Part shown: one piece after another, positions 7,169-12,756 of the stretch
How the letters are laid out: each line of letters starts with the position of its first letter
Numbering within the stretch: the first letter of the stretch is position 1
Origin: DATHSN01 sp035464115
GTDB lineage: Bacteria > Actinomycetota > Acidimicrobiia > Acidimicrobiales > SKKL01
Direction of reading: 5' to 3'
Assembly (NCBI GenBank): GCA_035464115.1
Contig: DATHSN010000086.1
Location: 1-12,756 of the forward strand
Length of the DNA stretch: 12,756 nucleotides
The notes under the pieces: model-generated
What the model was told of the DNA's origin: nothing
The model's database searches: none
What the model saw: the letters and a program-made list of their open reading frames with translations, nothing else
Translations under genes and position numbers: made by a program

Positions 7169-8118
7169 GATCGCTGCGCCCCTCGGCCGCCGCGGTCGAC
7201 GCTGTCGACGCGCTCGTCGACCACCCGTTCCAGCGGCGCTGGGTCACCATCCCCGACGGGGAGGGGGGCACCCTGCGCGTCCACCTCGTCGACGACGGCG
7301 ACCCCGCGGGCCCGCCCATCGTGTTCCTGCACGGCAACCCGTCGTGGTCCTACCTGTGGCGCCACCAGATCGCCGCCGTCTCCCAGCTGGGGTACCGGGC
7401 CATCGCGCCCGACCTGGTCGGGATGGGCCTGTCGGACTCGCCGAGCGAGCTCGAGGACTACTCGGTGGCCCGCCACGTCGACTGGATGCGCGCCGTGCTG
7501 TTCGACGAGCTCGACCTGCGCGACGTCACGCTGGTGCTCCACGACTGGGGCGGCATCATCGGGCTGCGCCTGCTCGGCGACCACGCCGAGCGGGTCGCCC
7601 GGGTCGTCGTGTCGAACACCGGACTGCCGTGGCGCGACCCCGCCGAGCCGCTGCCCGACGGGCCGATCGAGGCCCGTGGGCCGTTCGCCGACTTCCAGCG
7701 CTTCGCTCGCGAGGCGCCGGCGTGGGAGCCCTGGACGCTCCTCGGTGGCGTGATGGTCACCCCCGTGACCGACGAGCTGGTCACCGCCTACCGGGCGCCC
7801 TACCTCGACCCCGGGCGCACGATCGGCAGCCGGGCGTTCACCCAGCTGCTCCCCACCCGGCCCGACGACCCCCAGCTCCCCGACAACTGGCGGGCCTGGC
7901 AGGTGCTCGAGACGTTCGAGCGACCGCTGCTCACCATCTTCAGCGACCGCGACGTCGTCGCCCCCCACGGCTGGAAGGAGCTGGTGGCACGGGTCCCCGG
8001 CGCCGTCGGCCAACCCCACGTGATCCTCGAGGGCGGCGGCCACTTCCTCCAAGAGGACCTCCCCCAGGACTACACCGCCGCGCTCGTCGCCTGGCTGGCC
8101 GCCACCGACACGGTCTGA
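7165..8118 (+). CDS. Haloalkane dehalogenase-like alpha/beta hydrolase, coupled to the sulfatase
   Basis: 317 residues from a GTG at 7165 that overlaps the sulfatase stop (GTGA), implying termination-reinitiation coupling; no independent ribosome site is seen. Residue signatures: HGNPSW at 56-61 (oxyanion loop), the nucleophile Asp127 in LVLHDWGG, the acid Asp263 in FSDRDVV, and His293 in GGGHFLQED. Overall layout and residue numbers closely follow haloalkane dehalogenases, which release halide from haloalkanes by an alkyl-enzyme ester. Trp128 beside the nucleophile and Asn58 are the predicted halide ligands. Asp-His-Asp with Asn-Trp matches the pattern described for subfamily III rather than the Trp-Trp pair of subfamily I. 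Epoxide hydrolases and coelenterazine-luciferase relatives share HGNP/HDWG features, so the reaction is probable rather than certain. Presumably cytosolic. Confidence 0.85.
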   Translation: MRSLRPSAAAVDAVDALVDHPFQRRWVTIPDGEGGTLRVHLVDDGDPAGPPIVFLHGNPSWSYLWRHQIAAVSQLGYRAIAPDLVGMGLSDSPSELEDYSVARHVDWMRAVLFDELDLRDVTLVLHDWGGIIGLRLLGDHAERVARVVVSNTGLPWRDPAEPLPDGPIEARGPFADFQRFAREAPAWEPWTLLGGVMVTPVTDELVTAYRAPYLDPGRTIGSRAFTQLLPTRPDDPQLPDNWRAWQVLETFERPLLTIFSDRDVVAPHGWKELVARVPGAVGQPHVILEGGGHFLQEDLPQDYTAALVAWLAATDTV

Positions 8119-8119
8119 C

Positions 8120-8139
8120 GGGGGCGACCGGGGGCGACC
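8120..8139. repeat. Tandem 10-base duplication between convergent stops
   Basis: GGGGGCGACC occurs twice head to tail in the 24-base gap between the dehalogenase-like and FGE stops. It forms no hairpin and is most likely slippage in GC-rich spacer; no terminator stem is visible here. Confidence 0.5.
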
Positions 8140-8142
8140 CGA

Positions 8143-9099
8143 TCAGCGCTCGTCGGCCACGCAGCGGAAGCCGATGTTGCCCGCCGTGCTGTCGGGCGTG
8201 GAGCCCATGCGGGCCGACGGTCGATAGCGACGGCAGTACGAGGCGTGGCACAGGTACGACCCGCCCTTGAGCACCCGACGGTCGCCCTCCGCGGGGCCAG
8301 TGGGGTCGGCCGGCACCTCGTCGGCCGACCACCCCGCGAACCGCTCGACCGAGAAGCGGTCGGCGGTCCACTCCCACACGTTGCCGATCATGTCGACGAG
8401 GCCCAGCGCGTTGGGGGCGAACGCCCCCACCGGGCTGGTGCCCGCCCACCCGTCGGCGGCGGTGTCGACCAGCGGGAAGTCGCCCTGGAAGACGTTGGCG
8501 CGGTGCTCGCCGTCGGGCTCGAGCTCGTCGCCCCACGGGAACGCGGTGGTGGTGCCGGCTCGGGCGGCGCGCTCCCACTCGGCCTCGGTGGGGAGGCGAC
8601 CCCCGGCCCAGGCCGCGTAGGCGGCGGCGTCGTGCCACGAGACGTGGACCACCGGGTGGTCCCACCGGCCGGCGAGGGTGCTGGCCGGTCCCTCGGGGTG
8701 GTTCCACGTGGCCCCGTGGACCTGACGCCACCACTCGGCTCCCACCACACCCCGGGTGTCGGGGTGGTCGTCGGGGAGCAGGCCCCCGAACACGAACGAC
8801 CACCCGAACCGCTCGGCGTCGGTGCGGTGGCCGGTGGCGTCGACGAAGGTGGCGAAGTCGGCGTTGGTGACGAGCGTGCGGTCGATGGCGAACCCCGACA
8901 CGGCGACCGGACGGGGCGGGTCCTCGCCGTCGCCGGGCACGACCCAGTCGCTGTCGTCGCCCAGGACGAACGTGGCGGCGGGGACCGTCACCCGGTCGAG
9001 GGGGAGGTCGGGATCGGGTGAGGCCGGATCTGGCGACGACGCCCGCTCACCGTCGAGCTGGTCGTCGGACCCACGGTCGGGCGAGCAGCACCCCGGCAT
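8143..9099 (-). CDS. Formylglycine-generating enzyme (sulfatase maturase)
   Basis: 318 residues. FGE oxidises the cysteine of C-x-P-x-R sulfatase motifs to formylglycine using copper and oxygen. The copper-binding pair is present: Cys284 and Cys289 in GGSYLCHASYCRRYRP, which distinguishes true FGE from other SUMF1/EgtB-type domain proteins lacking them. Other family blocks: DRTLVTNADFATFV (73-86), HPVVHVSWHDAAAYAAWAGG (148-167), RLPTEAEWERAARAG (168-182), NALGLVDMIGNVWEWTAD (230-247) and the C-terminal GNIGFRC. It closely resembles the Streptomyces coelicolor enzyme from memory. The N-terminus MPGCCSPDR carries its own C-x-P-x-R motif. No signal peptide, so it is cytosolic. It starts 12 bases after the DUF2855 stop, with a weak GAGGG ribosome site overlapping that stop, and so is probably the last gene of a three-gene operon; the adjacent sulfatase is the obvious client. 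Confidence 0.94.
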   Translation of the reverse strand: MPGCCSPDRGSDDQLDGERASSPDPASPDPDLPLDRVTVPAATFVLGDDSDWVVPGDGEDPPRPVAVSGFAIDRTLVTNADFATFVDATGHRTDAERFGWSFVFGGLLPDDHPDTRGVVGAEWWRQVHGATWNHPEGPASTLAGRWDHPVVHVSWHDAAAYAAWAGGRLPTEAEWERAARAGTTTAFPWGDELEPDGEHRANVFQGDFPLVDTAADGWAGTSPVGAFAPNALGLVDMIGNVWEWTADRFSVERFAGWSADEVPADPTGPAEGDRRVLKGGSYLCHASYCRRYRPSARMGSTPDSTAGNIGFRCVADER

Positions 9100-9111
9100 C
9101 GGGACGGGCCC

Positions 9112-10182
9112 TCAGCCCGCCATGGTGAGCACGAAGCCCACGGTGGGATCGGCCCGGTTGTCGAGCAGCTCGCGGTAGACCCTCTCGACCGCCTCGGGCC
9201 CGGCACCGTGCTCGAAGCGGATCCACTCGTCGGTCCAGGTGGCGTAGGCGACCCATGCCTCGTCGAGGCGCCGGTCGAGCTCGTCGCGTCCCCACTCCGA
9301 CGTGCGCTTGGAGATCTGGGTCGGGGCGAAGAAGAACTGCGGGGTGGGGCCGCGCAGGTCGCCGACCGGTGGTGGGGCCTGCCAGTGGGTGCTGCCCACG
9401 GTCATGCTGTGGCGCAGCTCGTCGCCGAGGTGGTCGTGCACCGCGGCGCGCACCGCGGCCGCTCCGGCGATGTCGACGAACACTGACGGCACCACGTCGA
9501 GCGAGGTGACGTCGGGGTAGGCGACCACCCGGTCGTAGACACCGAGGCCCTCGACGAAGTCGACGTTGCCGGGCGAGGTCAGCCCCACCACCTCGACGTC
9601 GCCGCGCCGGGCCAGGCAGAACGCGGTGCCGAGCGCCGTCTTGCTCGACGCGCTGGAGATGACCACCTGCGTCGCGCCGAACCCGTCGCTGTCGGCGATG
9701 GCGTCGTCGATCAGGAACGACGTGAAGAACAGCGGGTAGAGCACCATGCGGTGGTCCTCATCGGGGCCGCCGTCGTCGACCGGCGCGCTGGGCACCGCCA
9801 CGTAGCGGTTGTAGGCGCCCGCCAGGCCGGCGCGGTGGGCGGCGGTGTCGGTGAAGCCGCCGTCGCCGATGCGGCCGGGCTCGACGACGAGCTCGGTGGA
9901 CATGGGCAGGTAGCCGTACCAGCGGGTGCCCACCTCGAGGTCGTCGTGGCGCGACTCGACGACGTCGGCGTAGCCCCACACGGGGATGCGCCCGTAGGGG
10001 TCCTCGGCGGGGAACACGTCCCAGTAGCGCAGCATGTCGCCCGCGACCGCGTAGGTGATGTTGTTCGCGGTCAGCGCGAAGGCGTCGACCCGCAAGCGGA
10101 CCTGGCCGTCCTCGAGCTCGACCGGGGGCGGGTCGACGATGCGGGTGTCGTGCAGGTCGCTGCGGTTGACCTCGAAGTCCAT
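9112..10182 (-). CDS. DUF2855 family protein, oxidoreductase-like
   Basis: 356 residues, typical family length. Diagnostic blocks: LTANNITYAVAGDMLRYWDVFP (37-58), GRIPVWGYADVVES (64-77), YGYLPMSTELVVEP (89-102), HRAGLAGAYNRYV (116-128), LFFTSFLIDD (151-160) and the strongly conserved VVISSASSKTALG (173-185). The arrangement, an N-terminal GroES-like part followed by a nucleotide-binding-like half around SSASSKTA, suggests a distant medium-chain dehydrogenase relative, but the reaction is unknown. No catalytic zinc ligands are evident, and there is no signal peptide. A GAGG ribosome site ends 7 bases before the ATG. It lies 59 bases after the acyltransferase stop and 12 before the FGE start. 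The context suggests a role in lipid or aldehyde/enoyl metabolism, which is inference. Confidence 0.9.
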   Translation of the reverse strand: MDFEVNRSDLHDTRIVDPPPVELEDGQVRLRVDAFALTANNITYAVAGDMLRYWDVFPAEDPYGRIPVWGYADVVESRHDDLEVGTRWYGYLPMSTELVVEPGRIGDGGFTDTAAHRAGLAGAYNRYVAVPSAPVDDGGPDEDHRMVLYPLFFTSFLIDDAIADSDGFGATQVVISSASSKTALGTAFCLARRGDVEVVGLTSPGNVDFVEGLGVYDRVVAYPDVTSLDVVPSVFVDIAGAAAVRAAVHDHLGDELRHSMTVGSTHWQAPPPVGDLRGPTPQFFFAPTQISKRTSEWGRDELDRRLDEAWVAYATWTDEWIRFEHGAGPEAVERVYRELLDNRADPTVGFVLTMAG

Positions 10183-10227
10183 GGCCGATCCTCGCTGTCG
10201 TCGGTGGGCGCGACCCTACCCAACGGG

Positions 10228-10244
10228 TGACACGCCCAGTGTCA
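10228..10244. promoter_or_regulatory. Inverted repeat TGACAC-N5-GTGTCA between acyltransferase and DUF2855 genes
   Basis: Perfect 6-base arms (10228-10233 and 10239-10244) flank the loop GCCCA. The outer arm includes the acyltransferase stop codon (TGA on the minus strand). With no following T-run and a short stem it is a poor terminator. Its symmetry better fits a dimeric regulator site controlling DUF2855-FGE. TAGGGT at 10218-10213 on the minus strand is -10-like, though I see no well-spaced -35. Confidence 0.35.
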
Positions 10245-11672
10245 GTTGTTCGCGGCGGCGGCCGCGTCGGCCTCGGCGCTGGCGGCCACGGCACGCTCGA
10301 CCAGCGCGCCCATGCCCGCCTCGATGCCGGCGGCCAGGACCTCGACGTCGATGCCGTGGTCGCGATCGCCCGTCACCCCGAAGTCGAGGCGTCCGTCGTA
10401 GGACAGCGCGGCGACGCCGATGCGCAGCCCCTGGGCGATGGGCACGTAGGGCAGGTACTCCACCATGCGCCGCCCGGCGACGTAGAGCGGCTCCTGGGGA
10501 CCGGGCACGTTGGTGATCACGGTGTTGACGACCCATTGCGGCAGGGCCCGCATGGCGCGCGTGGCGAGGCGCATCGCGGGCGCGACCACCGCGGCGGGGG
10601 CCAGCTCGGCCGCGGCGAACAGCGCGCCACCGGCGTCGATCTCGTGGCTCGACTTGAGCTCGCCCATCCGCCGGCGCACCTCGTGGAGGCACTCGACCGG
10701 GTCGGCGACCTCGACCGGCAGCTCGAGCACCAGGGCCGACACCCGGTTGTCGAACACGTTGCGGGCGTCGGCGGATCGCATCGAGACCGGCACCAGACTG
10801 CGGATGCCGACCACGGCCGGGTCCTCGCCGCGGTGCAGGAGCAGCTCGCGGAAGCCCTGGGCCACCGCGGTGACCACGACGTCGTTGACGGTGCCGCCGA
10901 GCCCGCGGCGGACCACTCGGATGTCGTCGAGGGTGCTGCGCGCGGGCGCCCACCGCCGGTGGGGCCCGATGGGGCCGTCGACGCTCGAGTGCGGCGGGCG
11001 ACCCATGCCGCCCACGTAGGCGCGCAGCCCGCCGGCCACCTCGCCGGCGCGCCGCACCAGCTCGCGTGGGGCGCGGGTGCCCGACCGCAGGGCCCGGTAC
11101 TGCTCGTAGGGGCTGCGGACCAGCTCGGCGAGCGCCGTGGTGGCCAGCTCGGCCTCGCTGGGCTCGGGCTCGGGGGTCCACGGCACGGCGTCGAGCGGCT
11201 GGGCGTCGGGGTCGCGGTCGAGGAGGAGCGACACCAGGTCGGTGCCGGCGATGCCGTCGACCATGCAGTGGTGCACCTTCGACACGAGACCCCACCGGCC
11301 GTCGTCGAGGCCTTCGACCATCCAGGCCTCCCACAGCGGCCGCTCGCGGTCGAGCGGCTGGGACATGAGGCGGCCGACCAGGGTGGTGAGCGCCGCCTCT
11401 CCCCCGTCGCCGGGCAGGCGCGTGTGTCGCAGGTGGTACTCGAGGTCGAAGTGCGGGTCGTCGGCCCACACCGGCCGGCCGAGGTCGAGCGGCACGAAGC
11501 GCACCCGCTGGCGGTAGCGGGGCACCACCGGGAGCTTCCCCGCGAAGAGCCGGCGGAGATCGTCGAAGGCGGGGACCGGCCCGTCGAACACCGCCACCGA
11601 TCCGATGTGCATGTGGTTGACGCCGTCCTCGATGTGCAGGAACGAGGCGTCGAGCGGGTTCATGCGGTCCAT
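10242..11672 (-). CDS. Wax ester synthase / diacylglycerol acyltransferase (WS/DGAT)
   Basis: 476 residues, normal for the family. It transfers acyl groups from acyl-CoA to fatty alcohols or diacylglycerol, making wax esters or triacylglycerol at the membrane/lipid-droplet surface. The active-site motif HHCMVDG is at 134-140 (second His catalytic). Also present are the N-terminal MNPLDASFLHIED, DRERPLWEAWMVEGL (108-122), TVNDVVV with the conserved Asn-Asp at 263-264, and NVPGPQEPLYVAG (388-400). The ATG at 11672 is chosen because AGGAGG lies 5 bases upstream and the family begins with this M-(x)n-PLDASF segment; an ATG at 11963 would add 97 unrelated residues running through the divergent gene. 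It is the first gene of the leftward set ahead of DUF2855 and FGE. Confidence 0.93.
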   Translation of the reverse strand: MDRMNPLDASFLHIEDGVNHMHIGSVAVFDGPVPAFDDLRRLFAGKLPVVPRYRQRVRFVPLDLGRPVWADDPHFDLEYHLRHTRLPGDGGEAALTTLVGRLMSQPLDRERPLWEAWMVEGLDDGRWGLVSKVHHCMVDGIAGTDLVSLLLDRDPDAQPLDAVPWTPEPEPSEAELATTALAELVRSPYEQYRALRSGTRAPRELVRRAGEVAGGLRAYVGGMGRPPHSSVDGPIGPHRRWAPARSTLDDIRVVRRGLGGTVNDVVVTAVAQGFRELLLHRGEDPAVVGIRSLVPVSMRSADARNVFDNRVSALVLELPVEVADPVECLHEVRRRMGELKSSHEIDAGGALFAAAELAPAAVVAPAMRLATRAMRALPQWVVNTVITNVPGPQEPLYVAGRRMVEYLPYVPIAQGLRIGVAALSYDGRLDFGVTGDRDHGIDVEVLAAGIEAGMGALVERAVAASAEADAAAAANN

Positions 11673-11677
11673 CGGGG

Positions 11678-11683
11678 CCTCCT
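11678..11683 (-). promoter_or_regulatory. Shine-Dalgarno site for WS/DGAT
   Basis: The minus strand reads AGGAGG, ending 5 bases before the ATG at 11672. It decides the start of the acyltransferase against upstream in-frame candidates. Confidence 0.8.
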
Positions 11684-11743
11684 CACCTCGACCAGAGGGC
11701 ACATTGGACCACGTCATCACCGTCGCCGCCCAGGTCGGCGCAC

Positions 11744-11749
11744 TAGCGT
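11744..11749 (+). promoter_or_regulatory. -10-like hexamer, possible leaderless start of the RDD gene
   Basis: TAGCGT lies 8 bases before the GTG at 11758, and no Shine-Dalgarno site is present. This matches the TAnnnT-to-start spacing of leaderless actinobacterial transcripts. No clear -35 is visible, so support is modest. Confidence 0.35.
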
Positions 11750-11757
11750 CCGCCGGC

Positions 11758-12519
11758 GTGACCTCCACCACAGCAGCAGGCGATCCCACCGCTGTCCTCG
11801 GCCGCCGCTTCGTGGCCTGGCTCGTCGACGGTCTCATCGTCCTCATCGTCGTCGGCGGGGTGTTCCTGTCCCAGGCCGAGTCGGCGAGCGGGCTGCCCCC
11901 GGGCTTCTGCGACCTGGCGAACCTCGACGGCTCCGACGAGGTCTGCGTCCAGATCGACGACACGGTCTACGTGTTGCCGTCCACCGACTCGGGCCCCGTA
12001 GCGCTCACCTGGCTGGCGCTCGCCATCGCGTTCCCCATCGTGCTCCAGGGGCTCACCGGCTGGACCCCCGGCAAGCTGCTGCTCGGCCTGCGCTGCGTCA
12101 ACGACGCGGGCCGCCCGTGCGGCATCGGCCGCGCCGCGCTGCGCACCGTGCTGTGGATCGTCGACGGCATCCCGGGCCTGCCCATCGTGGGCGGCGTCGC
12201 CGCGCTGGCCACCCCTCAGCACCGGCGCGTCGGCGACCTCGTCGCCAAGACCCGTGTGGTGGCGGCCTCCTCGCTGGGTCAGCCGGCCGTGGGGGTGGCG
12301 GGTGCCGGCGCCGCTGCTGCCGCACCGGCCGCGTGGGGGCCCCCGCCGGCCGCCGCCGCCGTCGCGAGCCCCTCGACACCGCCGCCCGCGGCTCCCACGG
12401 TGGCCCCCACCAGCGACGCCGAGCCCCGCTGGGACGACGCCCGCAACACCTGGATCCAGTGGAACGGCAGCCAGTGGTTGGCGTGGGACGCCGCCGCCGG
12501 GCGGTGGGACCCCATCTGA
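11758..12519 (+). CDS. RDD family membrane protein with Trp-rich C-terminal tail
   Basis: 253 residues from the GTG at 11758. RDD hallmarks: LGRRFVAWLVDGLIVLIVVGG (14-34, with Arg17 and Asp24), GWTPGKLLLGLRCVN (101-115) and RRVGDLVAKTRVV (156-168, with Asp160). There are about three hydrophobic segments (20-38, 81-104, 128-151). The loop between the first two holds Cys51 and Cys63, possibly a disulfide outside the membrane. After residue 170 comes an Ala/Pro-rich linker (about 175-220), then a compact tail with six Trp residues (225, 232, 235, 240, 243, 250; WIQWNGSQWLAWD), loosely like the W-rich motifs of DUF2510. RDD proteins are proposed transporters or exchangers, but the role is unsettled. 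Longer in-frame starts (TTG 11704, ATG 11605) would run into the divergent acyltransferase region, hence the choice of GTG. Confidence 0.85.
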   Translation: MTSTTAAGDPTAVLGRRFVAWLVDGLIVLIVVGGVFLSQAESASGLPPGFCDLANLDGSDEVCVQIDDTVYVLPSTDSGPVALTWLALAIAFPIVLQGLTGWTPGKLLLGLRCVNDAGRPCGIGRAALRTVLWIVDGIPGLPIVGGVAALATPQHRRVGDLVAKTRVVAASSLGQPAVGVAGAGAAAAAPAAWGPPPAAAAVASPSTPPPAAPTVAPTSDAEPRWDDARNTWIQWNGSQWLAWDAAAGRWDPI

Positions 12520-12534
12520 GCCCCGTCCATCGAT

Positions 12535-12558
12535 GATCCACCCCGACCAGCGTGGATC
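12535..12558. terminator. Hairpin between convergent genes (possible bidirectional terminator)
   Basis: GATCCAC (12535-12541) and GTGGATC (12552-12558) are perfectly complementary around a 10-base loop, in the 57-base gap between the convergent stops of the RDD gene and the right-edge gene. There is no T-run on either side, so intrinsic termination would be weak; placement is the main support. Confidence 0.35.
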
Positions 12559-12576
12559 GGTGCGGATCTTCGAGGT

Positions 12577-12756
12577 CTAGGCGGCTGCCTCCAGGTCGCC
12601 AGCTGTAGTTGGGTCGAGGTCGGGGGGCCAGGGTCGGGGGGTGTGGCCGAGGGCGGTCCACTGGTCGTGGAGGTGTTCGGCGGAGATGAGGGCGTCGATG
12701 GCGTGGTTGACGTCGAGGCGTTCGCCACCCCAGCGGGGCTCGATGGTGTGGGCGTC
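12577..12756 (-). CDS. C-terminal 59 residues of an unidentified protein entering from outside the window
   Basis: Read leftward from the window edge, the frame is open for 59 codons to TAG at 12579-12577. The peptide contains TIEPRWGGERLDVNHAIDAL, a plausible amphipathic stretch, followed by an acidic Pro-rich end finishing GDLEAAA. I do not recognise the family with certainty; it faintly recalls C-termini of actinobacterial DUF222/HNH-type proteins, which is weak. The reading looks protein-like, unlike the competing Ser/Thr/Pro-rich frame starting at 12728. Codons GAA, CGA, CCA, ACT, ACA, GCT and GCA are more frequent than in the rest of the window, which could signal different ancestry. 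It converges on the RDD gene. Confidence 0.5.
   Translation of the reverse strand, partial: DAHTIEPRWGGERLDVNHAIDALISAEHLHDQWTALGHTPRPWPPDLDPTTAGDLEAAA

Noticed and set aside
8119..8142. A terminator between the dehalogenase-like gene and FGE
   Set aside because: The gap holds a direct duplication only; no stem-loop or T-run is visible on either strand.
11673..11963. ATG at 11963 as the WS/DGAT start
   Set aside because: It would read antisense through the RDD gene, and the family N-terminus starts at 11672 behind a clear AGGAGG.
12279..12728. A 149-codon minus-strand frame rich in Ser/Thr/Pro overlapping the RDD tail and right edge
   Set aside because: Its composition is shadow-like; another frame over 12577-12756 reads as a more natural protein end and stops before the RDD gene.

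Overview
The window comes from a very GC-rich chromosome (I estimate about 70% G+C or more, with codons overwhelmingly ending in G or C) that uses GTG starts and little spacing between genes. The gene content (WS/DGAT acyltransferase, actinobacterial-type formylglycine-generating enzyme, large cytosolic-type arylsulfatase, DUF4214 exoproteins, RDD protein, DUF2855) fits an actinobacterium. An acidimicrobial lineage is my best guess, but I cannot prove it. I see no rRNA, tRNA, CRISPR array, transposase or integrase. No gene-free stretch exceeds 300 bases; the longest is the 143-base divergent gap 4761-4903.

Left block (1-2990): two divergent genes for secreted proteins that both carry a DUF4214 domain. 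The leftward one (1-1426, cut by the window edge) has signal peptide, DUF4214 and then a parallel beta-helix. The rightward one (1521-2990) has signal peptide, a GH43-type five-bladed propeller and then DUF4214. A perfect 14-base palindrome lies between their starts. Next come a DUF72 gene (3036-3917, +) and, tail to tail with only 3 bases between the stops, a membrane-anchored Thr-rich protein ending in a Gmad2-like domain (3921-4760, -).

Central block (4761-9099): a 754-residue formylglycine-type arylsulfatase (4904-7168, +) overlaps by 4 bases a haloalkane-dehalogenase-like alpha/beta hydrolase (7165-8118, + ; GTG start). Facing them is a canonical formylglycine-generating enzyme, FGE (8143-9099, -), the maturase that would convert the sulfatase cysteine into its catalytic residue. 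Substrate enzyme and maturase therefore sit together but are transcribed convergently.

Right block (9112-11672, -): the FGE gene is last in an apparent leftward operon: WS/DGAT wax ester synthase/diacylglycerol acyltransferase, then DUF2855 oxidoreductase-like protein, then FGE, with gaps of 59 and 12 bases. Divergent from it is an RDD-family membrane protein with a Trp-rich tail (11758-12519, +). The last 180 bases hold the C-terminal end of an unidentified leftward gene entering from outside the window.

Reading the genes together, the centre looks like a small catabolic island for sulfated and possibly halogenated organic compounds next to neutral-lipid synthesis. The left side handles extracellular polysaccharide. 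No wholly new system is evident. The most unusual points are a sulfatase-type C-x-P-x-R motif at the N-terminus of the FGE itself, the translationally coupled sulfatase/dehalogenase pair, the FGE riding in a lipid operon, and DUF4214 modules swapped between ends of two divergent exoproteins.
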